From assembly GCA_030141605.1 (NCBI GenBank), contig JAQGDQ010000090.1:62001-126000 (forward strand): 64,000 nt of DNA, read 5' to 3'. Made by a program: the position numbers and the translations under genes. Origin of the DNA: Tubiluchus corallicola (Eukaryota; Priapulida; Priapulimorpha; Priapulimorphida; Tubiluchidae). Positions 1-11,449 of the stretch are shown here, in pieces (within the stretch, counting starts at the first letter, position 1; every line of letters begins with the position of its first letter). The notes under the pieces were generated by a model that worked only from the letters and a program-made list of their open reading frames with translations, had not been told where the DNA came from and ran no database searches.

Positions 1-27
1 TTCTCACTTTCTTTCTCCATGTTTTAG

Positions 28-3000
28 TCACGTAGAAAAAAGGACGCAGTGGACACATCCTAGAACTAAGAAGAAGAAACGTGTATCTGGAGGTAGGGTA
101 ATTACTTTTACATCTTTCAATTTATTTTTTCTTTTTTGGACATGACAGAAATTAATAACTTGTGTGTTCTCTATAGGTTTTAATGGGTGCCAGCTTATAA
201 GGGTTTAGCTTGTCATTATGTCATTACTACATGTTATTATATTATTATTAGTGCTTACTGTTTACACAATGATGTAATATGTATACTTTTGAACTAACAG
301 AAGAGACATTTTAATGTAAGACGCAGTTTGATGGATTTCACATCTAATATGACTTAGTCATCTTTTTATTATTAAAAAATATTAAAAGCTGGGCTAACCC
401 TTTCAATTTATATCTCATGTTTTTGCTGTAGTAAATTGTGCTTGTTTTTCACCAGAATTACCATATGGGTGGGAAAGGAAAATAACAGAAGATGGACATG
501 TGTTCTTTGTTGAGTGAGTGCATTCTAGCTTTTAATGTGGATAAGTTGGCAAAAATTCACTGCATAACTCTGGTGGGAAGTAGAAATAGTTTTTTCTTGT
601 AGGTGTATGCACACATTCTCGGTTGACAGAAGCCGTGACAAGGCCTGCACTCATTGCCACAAAAATACTATAACAATCAAACAGAATTGTATCAATATCT
701 TATTTGTAAAGAAGTAGTTTGTCATCTGATTCAGCTATACTGACATTCTTAGATTTTTTGAAAACCTGTCATTTTTAGCACTTCTACTTATTGTCAACAT
801 GTCTTTTTGTGTTGTATTGTAGTAATAATAACCACAATAGAATAAAGCCATAATCACTAAAATTTGTAAAATCTTACCTGAGCCTAGATTTGAATCAGGG
901 ACTCTTTAGATTACAAGTCCAATGCCGTGACATCCGTGTGTTTATTCCATTAGTAATAATGATATTGTTATTAACATTTGTCATTCCTTAGAGTTTTGCA
1001 AATAATATCATACGAAATTTACATTTTCTAGTCACATCAAGAAGAAAACTACATTTTCTGATCCTCGGCTGGCTTTTGCTGTGGAGGATAAAAGTGTCGA
1101 TGAAGTGGAGATTAGACAGAGGTTTGATGGCAGCAGTTCGGCACTTCAGATTCTTGCTGGTCGAGACCTGACCGGAAAATATGTGATTGTCACGGGTGCA
1201 AACAGTGGAATAGGTTATACTGCTAACAATTTCTTTTCTTCAATATAAATTAACTTTTAAATTTAGCAGTAGATGGCAGTGGCTCAGCTCTTCAGATTCT
1301 TTCCTGTTGAGTCTTTACCGTTATAAATGTGTTTGAAACTGATGCAAACTGTGGAACAATTTTTTTGGTTTCTTGAAAGTTAATTGCTTCTTAAATTGAG
1401 CCGTAGATGGCAGCAGCATAGTTCAGAGCTGAAAAGCTTCTTCAGATTGTTTCCTGAGAGTGAGAGAGACAGAAAGAGAAGGAGAAGTAGTCATCTAACT
1501 TAAAGTAGACCATTATTGAGTAGATGATCATTATTATGGAATTTATATTATATAAAGACTTTTCGCTCCTCTTTATATAACATCACAATTTCTCTATAGC
1601 CTTTTTTTAATCAAGGTCACGCTGAAAGCATTTTAGAATTTTGTGCAAACTAAAGATGTTCAGAATTCTTAAACTCTTATGTTGTGTAAAGAAAAGCTTT
1701 TTGCACAAGAAGATTCACAATTGCGCACAAAGAAAAGAAATCCAGGGTAGCTGAGCTAGAGTATTAGGCCAGATGCAAATTACTTTTCTAGTGGTCACTC
1801 TGTTACTCTGAAAATCTTTTGCTAATAGGTTATGAAACTGCAAGATCATTGGCTACGCATGGTGCACATGTTGTTCTCGCTTGCAGAAACATGAAAAAAG
1901 CCCAAACAGCCGTCTGCAACATTCTCATAGAACGGGTAAGTGTTACTTGTACAGGGTGGTGAGAAGTTGTAGGCTTTGCTAGAGTTCCAGTGATTTGTGA
2001 TTCTCAGATGGGAGGCACTTGGCTCCTTTAAGAGAAATTTCGAATATAAGAGGTGGTTTTTTTATCAAGGATGAAAATTCAGTCAAGAGTAGTATTGCAC
2101 AAATAACTGCAAGGTTCCGTGCATGCAGAGAGGTTGTGGGTTGAATCCTGGAGCTGAGTCATACAAAAGCCTTGAAAAATGGTACCGCTGGATTTTCAAC
2201 TAAGCATGTGAATTCTTCAAAGAAGTATAAGTCTTTAGTAATTAATGTTATGTGGGTTTAATTTGTTGATCATCAATCCATTAAAAAGGGGACTACGTCC
2301 TATATGGCTATATTAGGTATTATTACCTTTTATCTTGAAAAATTGAAGTTCTTGGAGAAATGAGTCAGGAGTTTTGAAAAATTCCCACGGTTGTAACATT
2401 GTTAATTAATTATCATTGGAACTGCAGACATTGGCAATACAGATATTAAAATTAACGTGCTTTATTCAAAACTATAAACTTTTTCGTGGGTTTTTTATAG
2501 TTTCTTTCTGTTTCTGATTTACAGCAGGTCAAGCATTTTTGACACTCTGAGTATATCAGTGTTTTTTGTGTAATTGTCGGATTCATACAAATAATGCAAA
2601 TGAGTTGAACAAGGCTCAATTTCCTGATTTTTCTAGCCTCAGGCAAAAGTTGAAGCTATGCCACTAGATCTTTCATCTTTTAAAGCTGTTCAGGACTTCG
2701 TACGAGATTACAAGTCCAGGCAATGGTGAGTGTACCTTAAGCCACCAATAATTCATAGGTTATTTCGTTGCTTATGCACAGCAGTTATAGGAGATCTTGT
2801 GTTTTTGCATGTGTTTGGTATGAATTTTGTATTTAGTTAATTGGTATCTAAGTGATTAAGTGACTAAATAGTTAATTAATCATTTGACTTTAATGAACTA
2901 ACTAAGTAAAGCTAACTGACCAACCAACCAGCCACCAACCAGCCAGCCAACCAGCTAGTCAGCTGGCCGACTGACCAATAAACTGACCAACTACCTACCA

Positions 3001-6000
3001 ACCAATCAGCTATCTATTTATCTAGCATACTGGTTGACTGACTGAGTAGCTAGCTAATTTAAAAACTTAGTGTTACTATACATGATAGAGTAAAATACGT
3101 CCTCTGTAATTACTTTATAACTTATTCTTGAATGAATTTTGTAAGATTATTTGACACCCATTTGTCACATCTTCAGAAAGTTAGCAAGTGAATCTCCCTT
3201 CATGCGTGTGACAAAGTTTGTAGATTACATGTGATGTGCACCATTTTCTCATTCTGTTGTTATACTATAGGCCGTTGCATATTCTCGTACTTAATGCTGC
3301 AGTTTTCGGCATTCCATATCAGAAAACCATTGATGGGCTGGAGACAATATTCCAAGTGAACTATCTCTCACATTTCTATTTGACCAATCTACTTGAACGT
3401 GATTTGGTCAAACACGGACCATCGAGAGTTGTCGTCATCGCATCTGAGTCGCATAGGTTTGCTGTCATGCTTTTTTTTAGTTGCTTGCACTTGAAATGGC
3501 ATTTGGTTTGTTTTTTGGAGCAGGATGCCATGAAATGATATTTGCTTTAGCATTGCATCTGACCTTTGACCTTTAGGTTTAAATTGACCTTGTTACGGAA
3601 AATACATAGACATTGAGTATTTTTAGTATTTGTTTTCCATATGTAAATGTAAGTGTTTATGACAAAGTTTTGAAGTAAAAATAACCTCAAAAGACCAAAT
3701 TTGCCTGCAGCCACAAAGTCACAGTAAAATTACTATTAATTCGTTAACTTTTAGTGTGTTTTGTTTTTGAACATCTTGCAAATTTGTGGGTATCCATTTG
3801 TACTTATTTATTAGAGTGTTACATTTTACTGTTAAATTAGTACAAAATTTAGCATTTAGTGCACAGTGGTACATATGCGTGGCGTTTCCTCAGAAAATTC
3901 TGGATAATTTTTTAGAGTTGTAGCCTGTTCAATGCTTGTTTTTCAAGGCTGTGATCTCTAAGGAACATAACTGTAGGAACACCAAATTTTTTTCATTTTT
4001 ACATTTTTATCTTCAGTATAGTTCTGTTGTAGTTGGTTATGAATGTGCTGTTTTTTGAAATACACATTTAGTTTCATCTGCATAATCTTCAACTTAGATT
4101 TTTTTATTTTGCAGGTTTTCAGACTTAAATGAAGATAATCTGTCACCAGAGAAGCTTTCGCCAAGTGATCCGTCACAGTATCGATCAATAATGGCATACA
4201 ACTTGTCTAAACTCTGCTGTGTTTTATTTTCTAATGCTTTCAACTGGAAGTATTCTGGTTTTGGGGTTACCTGCAATGCAGTTCATCCGGGTAATCTGGT
4301 AAACACTGGAATATCTCGAAATTGGTGGCTATACAGGATACTCTTTACTCTAGTCAGACCATTCACAAAGTCCATGGTGAGTCTCTCTTTTTGTATGTTA
4401 TTATGCTGCTCAGCTCCTTTGTCCCTTTTTTATGCAAAGAATAAAAAAGTAAAAAAGTTTTTAGCAGTCTGCAAGCTGAGACATGTAACATTCGGGTCAC
4501 GAAATTCTTTGCTATAGCCCACCGGGCCTCGAACTTGGGTCGGGCAACTTAAGTCAAGATGGATTGCTGAACGGGTTGGTGACTCCAAATGTTAAAGAGC
4601 AGCAATGTTTATTTGAATTCTAAGGCAGTTACAAGCGCAGGAGGGGTCGGTCCGTCCTAAAGTACAGAGAATGTTCCAATGGTGATACAGTGTGAAGGGA
4701 AACAGTGAACACAACAAAGTATAAATAAACAAACTGTTTGCCTTAGGTTTAACATTTTAATTGGCATAATTAATTAATTAATCCAAAACGATAAACAAAA
4801 ACTTACAACTTGCACTAGAACAGCGGGGTACCCCTCATTTAATAACAGCCTGCTAGCGTTTCACGTAGCGGGACGTCTCCCATAAAGTTCCGGGGTTTAC
4901 ACACTTAGGTGGCTGGAATCACTTTACTAACAGCCTCGTCGGCAACGACGACCGCACCAATGTCCCACTCGTTTGACTGGCTTAACGAGACTCGCGTACG
5001 ATGACAGACCAGCAAGATTCTCCTGATGACCTCTCCTTCTAATGAGTCAGGTACCAGGCTTTCAGAATATATTAGAAGTCTACTTTTTGTGCCGTTTTGG
5101 TAGAAAACTTCACCATCATGGAAGCATGCCCATCACAGGAAAATGTCATTTGCCAAATATCAGACGTAGTTAGACGTTCTGTCTACGCAAGATAATGACT
5201 GGTAGTGTGAACAATTCAATCCACGTAGCTATTGCAAGTCATGAAGTTGATTATAAAAGTATCCGAAGTGACGTCTTGTCGGCCAACGCCCCGACAAAGA
5301 CAAAATCAATTGGCCTTTTAGCTGAGTCAGCCATTAAACCACTATCTCCGTAACCTCGTGGAATAATCTGCACCTCTCAGGTTATACCTGTCGTGACCCA
5401 GTTAATCATCCAATCACAACGGTACTATATGTATGAGATCATGAAGCCAGAATTTGGTCCAAAAAGTTGAACTGTAACATTTGTTTGTTGAACTCCCAAT
5501 AGGTGGAGCCACCAGTTTATAACGTTTACCAAATTCGGTTAATTAGTTATTAATGACAGGTTCAATACAATACATTTCAAATGCCACGTAAACGTGTTAT
5601 TACAGTTAAATGGCTATTCGTTTTAATCTGCTAAACACGACCGTGACAAGACACTATGGCAGGAGCACTCTGTATGTGGTTGTGGCAGGACCAGAGCTCA
5701 GCTAATTAATAAAGATAATCTAAGGCAAAACTCTGAGCTGGCAAATGCTTCTTAGGCATGTCTATGTAAACTATATACTAACAGGTGAAAACTGTTTAGA
5801 ACGAGTAGTGAATCCAGTCACCTATCCATTGACTGAACAGGTGGGTATTATTTGCAGATGCAGTTTTCATTCAGTTAGAAACAAAAATTGCAAATTATCA
5901 GGCAGTCCAAGCAGTCAGGCCTTGCTGTATTACTTGCACAACACAGTGTTGACTAGTATGCGGAGAGCTTGAGCGCTAAGTTGACACAGTAAGCATTCGG

Positions 6001-6863
6001 TATTGAGGTCACATCGGCAAATTGTAAAGTATGGCAAAATAGCTCTAGCACATTTATGACCTTTTTGCTGAACTTGGGACTTAAACTTAAGACACGAGCC
6101 CTCCTTGATTCAGTCCAAGTACTTTCTGTTCCTTCTTGTGTCATAAAATCTTGGACTGAAATTTGAGAAGTACTTTTATTGGTCATGAATAAGGTCATGC
6201 AAATGCCGTTTTCAATTCTGGTCGTTAACTAGAAATTTTAGGTTTTAGAATCAGCTGTTATTTATATCTTGTACAGCAAAAAGTTTTTACACATATACGC
6301 TGCAACTCAATGATAGGTCTGCTTAACAGTAATTCATTGATTTGTGGCATGACTGGAATCTGACTGAACTAGCTGAGATATTTTTTTCACATTTGGATGT
6401 GAATACAGCCATCATCGAGGTGAACAACCGGTGTCAGCTTGGCAAATGAAACTAACCAATGCGAGTATGGAACCATGTGGTCACTCATCTGTTTAATCTC
6501 AGCTGCAAATTACTAGTCATCATCACTCAAATATTTACATCTCTTCCCTCGCTAAATGTTTTATGATTTAAGTTAAATAAAAAAAATGTTGCTACGTTAA
6601 CGAGTTGCTTTAATTAAGTTTAAAATGAAGTTTATCTTCTTTTTTAGCAACAAGCAGCTGCCACGCCTGTCTACTGTGCTGTTGCTAATGATCTGGAGGG
6701 AGTGGGCGGTCTTTACTTCAACAACTGTTGTGTATGTGATCCTTCGAAGGAAGCTTTGTCAGAAAGTCTGATTACCAAACTTTGGGATGTGAGTGAGAAG
6801 ATGATTGGTGAACGGCTAAAGAACGAAAATCGTTTATCAAGAGGCGACGTTGATGCAATATAA
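28..6863 (+). CDS. WWOX: WW domain-containing oxidoreductase, 5'-partial (8 coding exons)
   Basis: Coding exons 28-92, 456-513, 1032-1213, 1829-1935, 2637-2725, 3271-3456, 4115-4376 and 6648-6863 (stop TAA 6861-6863) join in one frame through GT-AG introns, giving about 387 residues. The first part of WW1 and the start codon lie upstream of the window. Seen: the C-terminal half of WW1 ([11 protein letters not shown]), a second WW ([17 protein letters not shown]), then a short-chain dehydrogenase domain with the nucleotide-binding motif [10 protein letters not shown], an LNAA motif, the SESHR serine, and a YNLSK active site supplying the Tyr and Lys. The C-terminus has RPFTKSMQQAA and LYFNNCC. 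This order and length match WWOX (human 414 residues), a tumour-suppressor oxidoreductase whose WW domains bind PPxY partners. The second Trp of WW2 is Phe here; human WW2 also lacks it (Tyr). A possible poly(A) signal ATTAAA lies at 7195. Introns hold a SINE, (ACCA)n-type repeats and exon-fragment copies. Confidence 0.95.
1269..1460 (+). repeat. Two degenerate copies of a WWOX exon 3 segment in the following intron
   Basis: The intron after exon 3 contains 1269-1313, which aligns with coding bases 1123-1167 at about 73% identity by eye and still reads [10 protein letters not shown] against [10 protein letters not shown] in the exon. A second, more broken copy at 1403-1460 keeps GTAGATGGCAGCAGC and CTTCAGATTGTTTCCTG with an insertion between them. 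Copy 1 runs into a stop after a few codons and neither copy has evident splice sites, so they look like non-functional duplications. Confidence 0.6.
2098..2250 (+). mobile_element. tRNA-derived SINE, degenerate copy in WWOX intron 4
   Basis: A tRNA-Ala-like head (GGTTCCGTGCATGCAGAGAG followed by a B-box-like GTGGGTTGAATCC) is followed by a non-tRNA body containing AAAAATGGTACCGCTGG and AAGCATG. The same head and body occur in the same order at 15638-15790, so this is a dispersed family and not a tRNA gene. It is more diverged than the other copy. Confidence 0.5.
2895..3060. repeat. Degenerate tetranucleotide repeat (ACCA/AGCC/ACTG)
   Basis: A stretch in WWOX intron 5 made of ACCA, GCCA, CAGC and CTGA tetranucleotides. 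It is imperfect throughout, so it is an old microsatellite. A similar GTCA-based tract is at 27075-27190. Confidence 0.6.
4500..6640. other. WWOX intron 7 body, possible interspersed repeat
   Basis: About 2.1 kb between exons 7 and 8. From about 4515 to 5300 it is richer in G and C than its surroundings and contains a TTCGAGGCCC box on the minus strand (around 4520) that resembles a pol III B box. A 20-base GTGGTTGTGGCAGGACCAGA segment at 5676 recurs in similar form at 8068. This suggests inserted repeats, but I can see no ORF, long terminal repeat or clear boundary. Confidence 0.3.
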
Positions 6864-8366
6864 TTATATTGCTCATAATTATATACAATTGTATATGTCT
6901 TCTCAAGAAGTGAGAGACATTTTAGATTTAAAAGTTATCACAACAAGTAGATATAAAAGGCTCTTTATAGGTTTTAGTGACCTATTATTCTTTATTTTTT
7001 AGTTTTTTTTCTAATTATTATTACTTTTTATCTCTAGAAATCAGACATTAACAAATTTTAAAAAAATGGTCTAATTGTAGTCTGCATTCTTTTTGAAAAA
7101 CTGCAGTGATTATACTGCCATCATTAATGACTGTCAGCGTTGCAAATTGCTGTAATACTAGATATTAAAATAAGTGTTGTATTCTTTGTTCACAATTAAA
7201 TATTGTTTCTTCATGTCTTGCCAGATTTTTTATTCATTTTAGATTCTCCTATATGGGGGAGGGTAATCATTCCGTGACATCCTATATGTTGAGTGTGACT
7301 ACGGAGTTCAGTTGCATAAAAAACTTGTTAAGTAAAGGTAACTGTGATTAGAGTGCATTATTAAGGACTCTAGAAGTTGTTAATGCTTTAATGTTTTTCA
7401 TCTTCAAAGCTCCAAAAGTTTTCTCAGTTGTTTTATAGTAAGTGAGGAGTAAAATAGATTGTTTCTGCTTTTATATTTTTAATGGTTATTATTTATTTTA
7501 CTGCTTCCTAAATGTTTTAAATTGCGTCAGTTACATTTAATATGAGCGGAGTTTCCTTTTTGTGATTCTTTTTAGCAGAAAGTTCTATATTACCTTTCTA
7601 ACGAAAAAAAAGCTTATTTTGCATATAAATCTATGAAAAGTATAAAAGAAATCATACATACCAAATCTATGAGACTAGGCAAAGATCCATATTATGGTGA
7701 CTTTTAGTCTATGGTCTTTAATATTTGACCTTTGATGTTTCACTAAAATTCTTTTGTTTTTGTTTGTTTCCAAATTCTTACATGCTAAAGACAAAATATT
7801 TTGCAGGGCTTAAATCTGTGTATAGTGAAAAAACTAGAGCAGTCAAAACTCAGAAATAGAGTATCAAATGAATGTTTGCTTTGATTATTGGACATGCCTT
7901 GAAATGCATTACAAGAAAGCTTTTGAGATCACAAGTTATAGAAATTTTAAGTTTTCTCTTTGGCGCAGGCTGTAATGTAAAGTTTGCGTTATAACATGAG
8001 AAAATTGTGATACTCTTTTTGGCACACTGCAAGCCAGAACCTGATATTCAAGCAGATGTTCATGTAGATGGTTGTGGCAAGACCAGAACCTGACGGTTTG
8101 TTAAGGCTAATTCTCTAGATCCTCTAAGGTGAGACACTGAACTGAGAGGTAAATAGCCAGAATCAGTACGTGCAGGTGAAACCACCCAGAGTGAGTACTG
8201 AATCAAGTGGGGAAGAGCCACTGACTGGTGAACCTCAGCATTGCTTAACTTCGATCGCAAAGCATACACCGTGATCACTTGGCTATTAACCCGCCTGCTC
8301 TTGTATTATTCCAAGCAACAAATGGCATTCATAAATAGCTTAAAAAGTGAGTAAATGAGTAGCAGT
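6864..8366. other. Intergenic region 3' of WWOX
   Basis: AT-rich sequence with no convincing exon. It starts with the WWOX 3' UTR, with ATTAAA at 7195 as a possible poly(A) signal. The interval 8050-8290 is richer in G and C and carries, on the minus strand, a GAAGTTAAGCAATG segment resembling the internal control region of 5S rRNA, together with the dispersed motif at 8068. It may be a degraded SINE. Confidence 0.4.
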
Positions 8367-8630
8367 TTACGAAATACATTTTACAATTGGACGCATGTGA
8401 TCTTGTACAAATTTTTGTATTTTTTGTACAAATCTCTGTGGAAAGATGAATGAATATCCAGAGAAACAGACTTCATATATTAATTTCCTTGTAATAGTAG
8501 CAGATAGGGAGGTACCTATTAATGTTGTTCTACGTTTGAGTGAGCTTATAGTTTTCACAGAAGCAATTTGTTAGCGAACAATTCTACAGATAAGAAACCT
8601 GAGGGAAACGGCCGTATTGGTTATTGTTAT
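8367..8630 (-). mobile_element. Non-LTR retrotransposon (LINE) C-terminal relic, copy 1
   Basis: Read on the minus strand, the sequence complementary to about 8545-8615 corresponds to the ASYLWNSLPENC-type end of a CR1/L2/Jockey-like reverse transcriptase protein. It continues as an open frame with KTISSLKRRTTLI. The same segment, with the same downstream KTT-x-RRT-L pattern, occurs at 13200-13370 on the plus strand and at 31690-31850 and 49190-49360 on the minus strand. Stops and frameshifts mean it is dead. Confidence 0.55.
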
Positions 8631-8829
8631 AGGAGTGTACCTGCTGATGTTCTTTATTCAAGTGAAGTTTTTAGGAAAACAACTCTGGCTACTAAGTTCA
8701 TTGATAAGACACCCGACGGAAAAACTGGAATTGGTCGATTTTTAAGTATTCTTTTGCAGTGCGGTAAGAATTTATTAGTAGGAGACATTAAACTCAAACT
8801 TGGGCCATTAAGAGGCTTAGTAATCTAGT

Positions 8830-10890
8830 TATTTGTCCAGTCTGTGCAAATAGGTAGTGCGTATCGTGTCTATCGTTTATTTGGTAAGTAGGCTTGCCCT
8901 CCCTGAATAATATCCGCAAAGGTATAAGTTTATTACTGTGATAATATGTAGACGCCTCAACCTCGAAAAGGTTTCCGTCTGGATGTATTTGCTGTGTATA
9001 CAAGCTACTTCTGTTTAGCTGTTTGTTTGTTTGTTTTCACTGATATCCTGAATTGTTAAATTAATAGCTGATGTAGGTCTCTGTTATACATCGTAAGTAT
9101 GTCTATAAAATGCTAGGATTGTCAATATAGCCTTGGCTGCTAGTTGGTCTACATTTCTTCTGGCAGAAAGCATTTTCCTTACAGTAATACTCATTTTTCT
9201 GCTGCTGTTCATATTCTTGGACGTTTCTAGATACAGTTCAGCTGTTATGAAATCCAGCCTTTTCTTCAGACTTGTTGTCTGGGAATTCTCTACTAGAAAA
9301 TTGTATGCCTGTCAACTTCGATTTTCTACGCATCAGGAACAACGTTAACGGCACCTCCTGTTATTAGCAAATCGGCTGTAAAAGTTGCATTTTTTGAATA
9401 CGTAATGATGTTTTTTAGCATTATACAGTGTCCATCAGCCTTTTTTAGGGCGATTTGCCTAAATGTACTTTGAAGTTTTATAGTAGGTAATGAAACCCAC
9501 AGTAATTGGGAAGTTTATCAGTACTCAGTTCCATAGACACTCTCTCTTTGTCGCTCTGCCACCTGAAATCCAGCACTTAACCAGTAAATAGAACTTAATG
9601 CGGCTATGATTGTGATCGGACTGAAATCTGTCTTAACCTTACTTGCAATGTATGCAAAATGAGGTAAATTCCCTAAGGCAGTATTGCTGGTGTTGCTTAC
9701 CTTGGTTCATTAAGTGCACATTGCATAACCATTCAGCTATATATACCCCTCAAAAATCGTTTTAAAAGTGCTAAAATATTTATTGTTTTTATCAATATTA
9801 TAAAAATATCACTGATATAGAAAGATAATAAAATATAGTCGTTATTACTATACACAATTCCAAGATGATAACATTCATACTTAGAGTATTATTAGTTACG
9901 ATATTTTAGACTAGAGTATCAGTGGACCAACGACCACATTCATACCTGTTACACGTACCAAATTGAACCAAAATTTGTTCAAAATGTACATGTGTATTAG
10001 TATTAGTAAGTATTAGTAATGCTACCAATATGCAAATGATAAAATCGTAATGAAGTTGAATTATTAATTTAAATGGAGAAATATCTTGTATGTGCGTCTT
10101 TAGTGTCTGTTTTAATGACTATTGTCTGCTTTTAATTTTTGACTAAGTTATGATGGAAAATTTTTTTGGTTTACTCGCTTGTGATGTAACCCTTACAAAT
10201 AGATTTGTTTCGCACCAAAGCCGGTGTCATCTCGTTTTTGTTCTCGTTCATGTAATACAAAACTTTGCCATTTATTCATTGTGAGGCAAACAATGCGTTT
10301 TCTAACTTTTCTTGAAAATTTAGGTTCTATGACAGCCGTAAACGTGTATCTGTTAACAGTTAGCTCATTACTATCATTTTGGGGCAATAAGCAAAGTCTA
10401 TGTAGAATGTTCCCGAGTTAATTGATCATCAGCGTTTGGGTTTATTAGCATTTGTCATTCCATGCAGCTTTAACGCATTTCAAAATGTATTTGTTGTTGC
10501 TGTTGCTTTGTGGCATGGTACGAGTGCTGTCATGCGTACACGTTTGGTTTGGGTGGTATGGGATGTTTTTCATTAACATTGTTCTAATACGTGAAATGTT
10601 AAATGGTGTTTTAAACGACATATCCACACAGTTGGGCAGAAAAATCTAAGGTGAGTAACTCTGCTTCGCATTCTGGACTAGCTAAAAACAAATGAAGGCA
10701 TTACTACTACTAACTTCGAACAAGTGAAGCAGAGCATTTCCGTTTGCTCGTAAGTGCTTAATCCTGATAATGTGCATGAGAAGTGTAACCAAGCTTTGCC
10801 ACAGTAAACTTATAATTGGCTTACAGCCATAATATTTTTACCAATAGACGACCTTTACATGTGGGCTAGTTCGTTCAATCTCAATTTTTT
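8830..10890. other. Intergenic region without a recognisable gene
   Basis: AT-rich sequence between the LINE relic and the DUF268 gene. The short ORFs here have no recognisable domain. The downstream part (below 10897) should hold the 3' UTR of the minus-strand DUF268 gene; TTTATT at 10441, read as AATAAA on the minus strand, is a possible poly(A) signal. Confidence 0.4.
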
Positions 10891-10896
10891 GGCTAT

Positions 10897-11414
10897 TTAC
10901 GGTTTTCTGAGTACTAAAATTACCCAGCCTGGAGTTAGTCGATTCTTTGACGTACTGAATTCCACTTCTGATTTTTTCATGTCCACCACCTCCCAGTTAG
11001 CGGTAAGAAAAGAAAGTAATTTAATCCCGTACACTCGGTAAGCGTTCCACACTAAATACGATTCACTGGCTTCGTAATGTACGACTAGAATAAATACGCC
11101 CCCGCTCTTTGTAAAGCACCAGGACTGGGCCATGGCTTCGAAGTCCGCGTAGGGGTTCAATTTCTCTCCGTAACGACCCAGTCCCAAACTGTCCACGGTC
11201 AGGTATGCCACCCCGAAGTCGTACCGAGGTTCTCGGTAGTCCGCTGCTGCTGTGAGTGGGGTGCGAGAAGAGATCTATAAAGAAAAGAAATTTCTAAGAG
11301 TAACAAAGCTTCAAGATAATAAACAAATTAAGAAACTGCGAACAACGTCATACACACCCCTTTTTCTCTCCCTCTCTCACACACACGCACGTACGCACAC
11401 ACACACACACACAG

Positions 11415-11449
<35 letters not shown>

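Noticed and set aside
4500-5300. A long terminal repeat of an LTR retrotransposon in WWOX intron 7
   Set aside because: Composition and a TTTATTTG stretch were suggestive, but no TG...CA termini, matching second LTR, primer-binding site or gag/pol coding was found.
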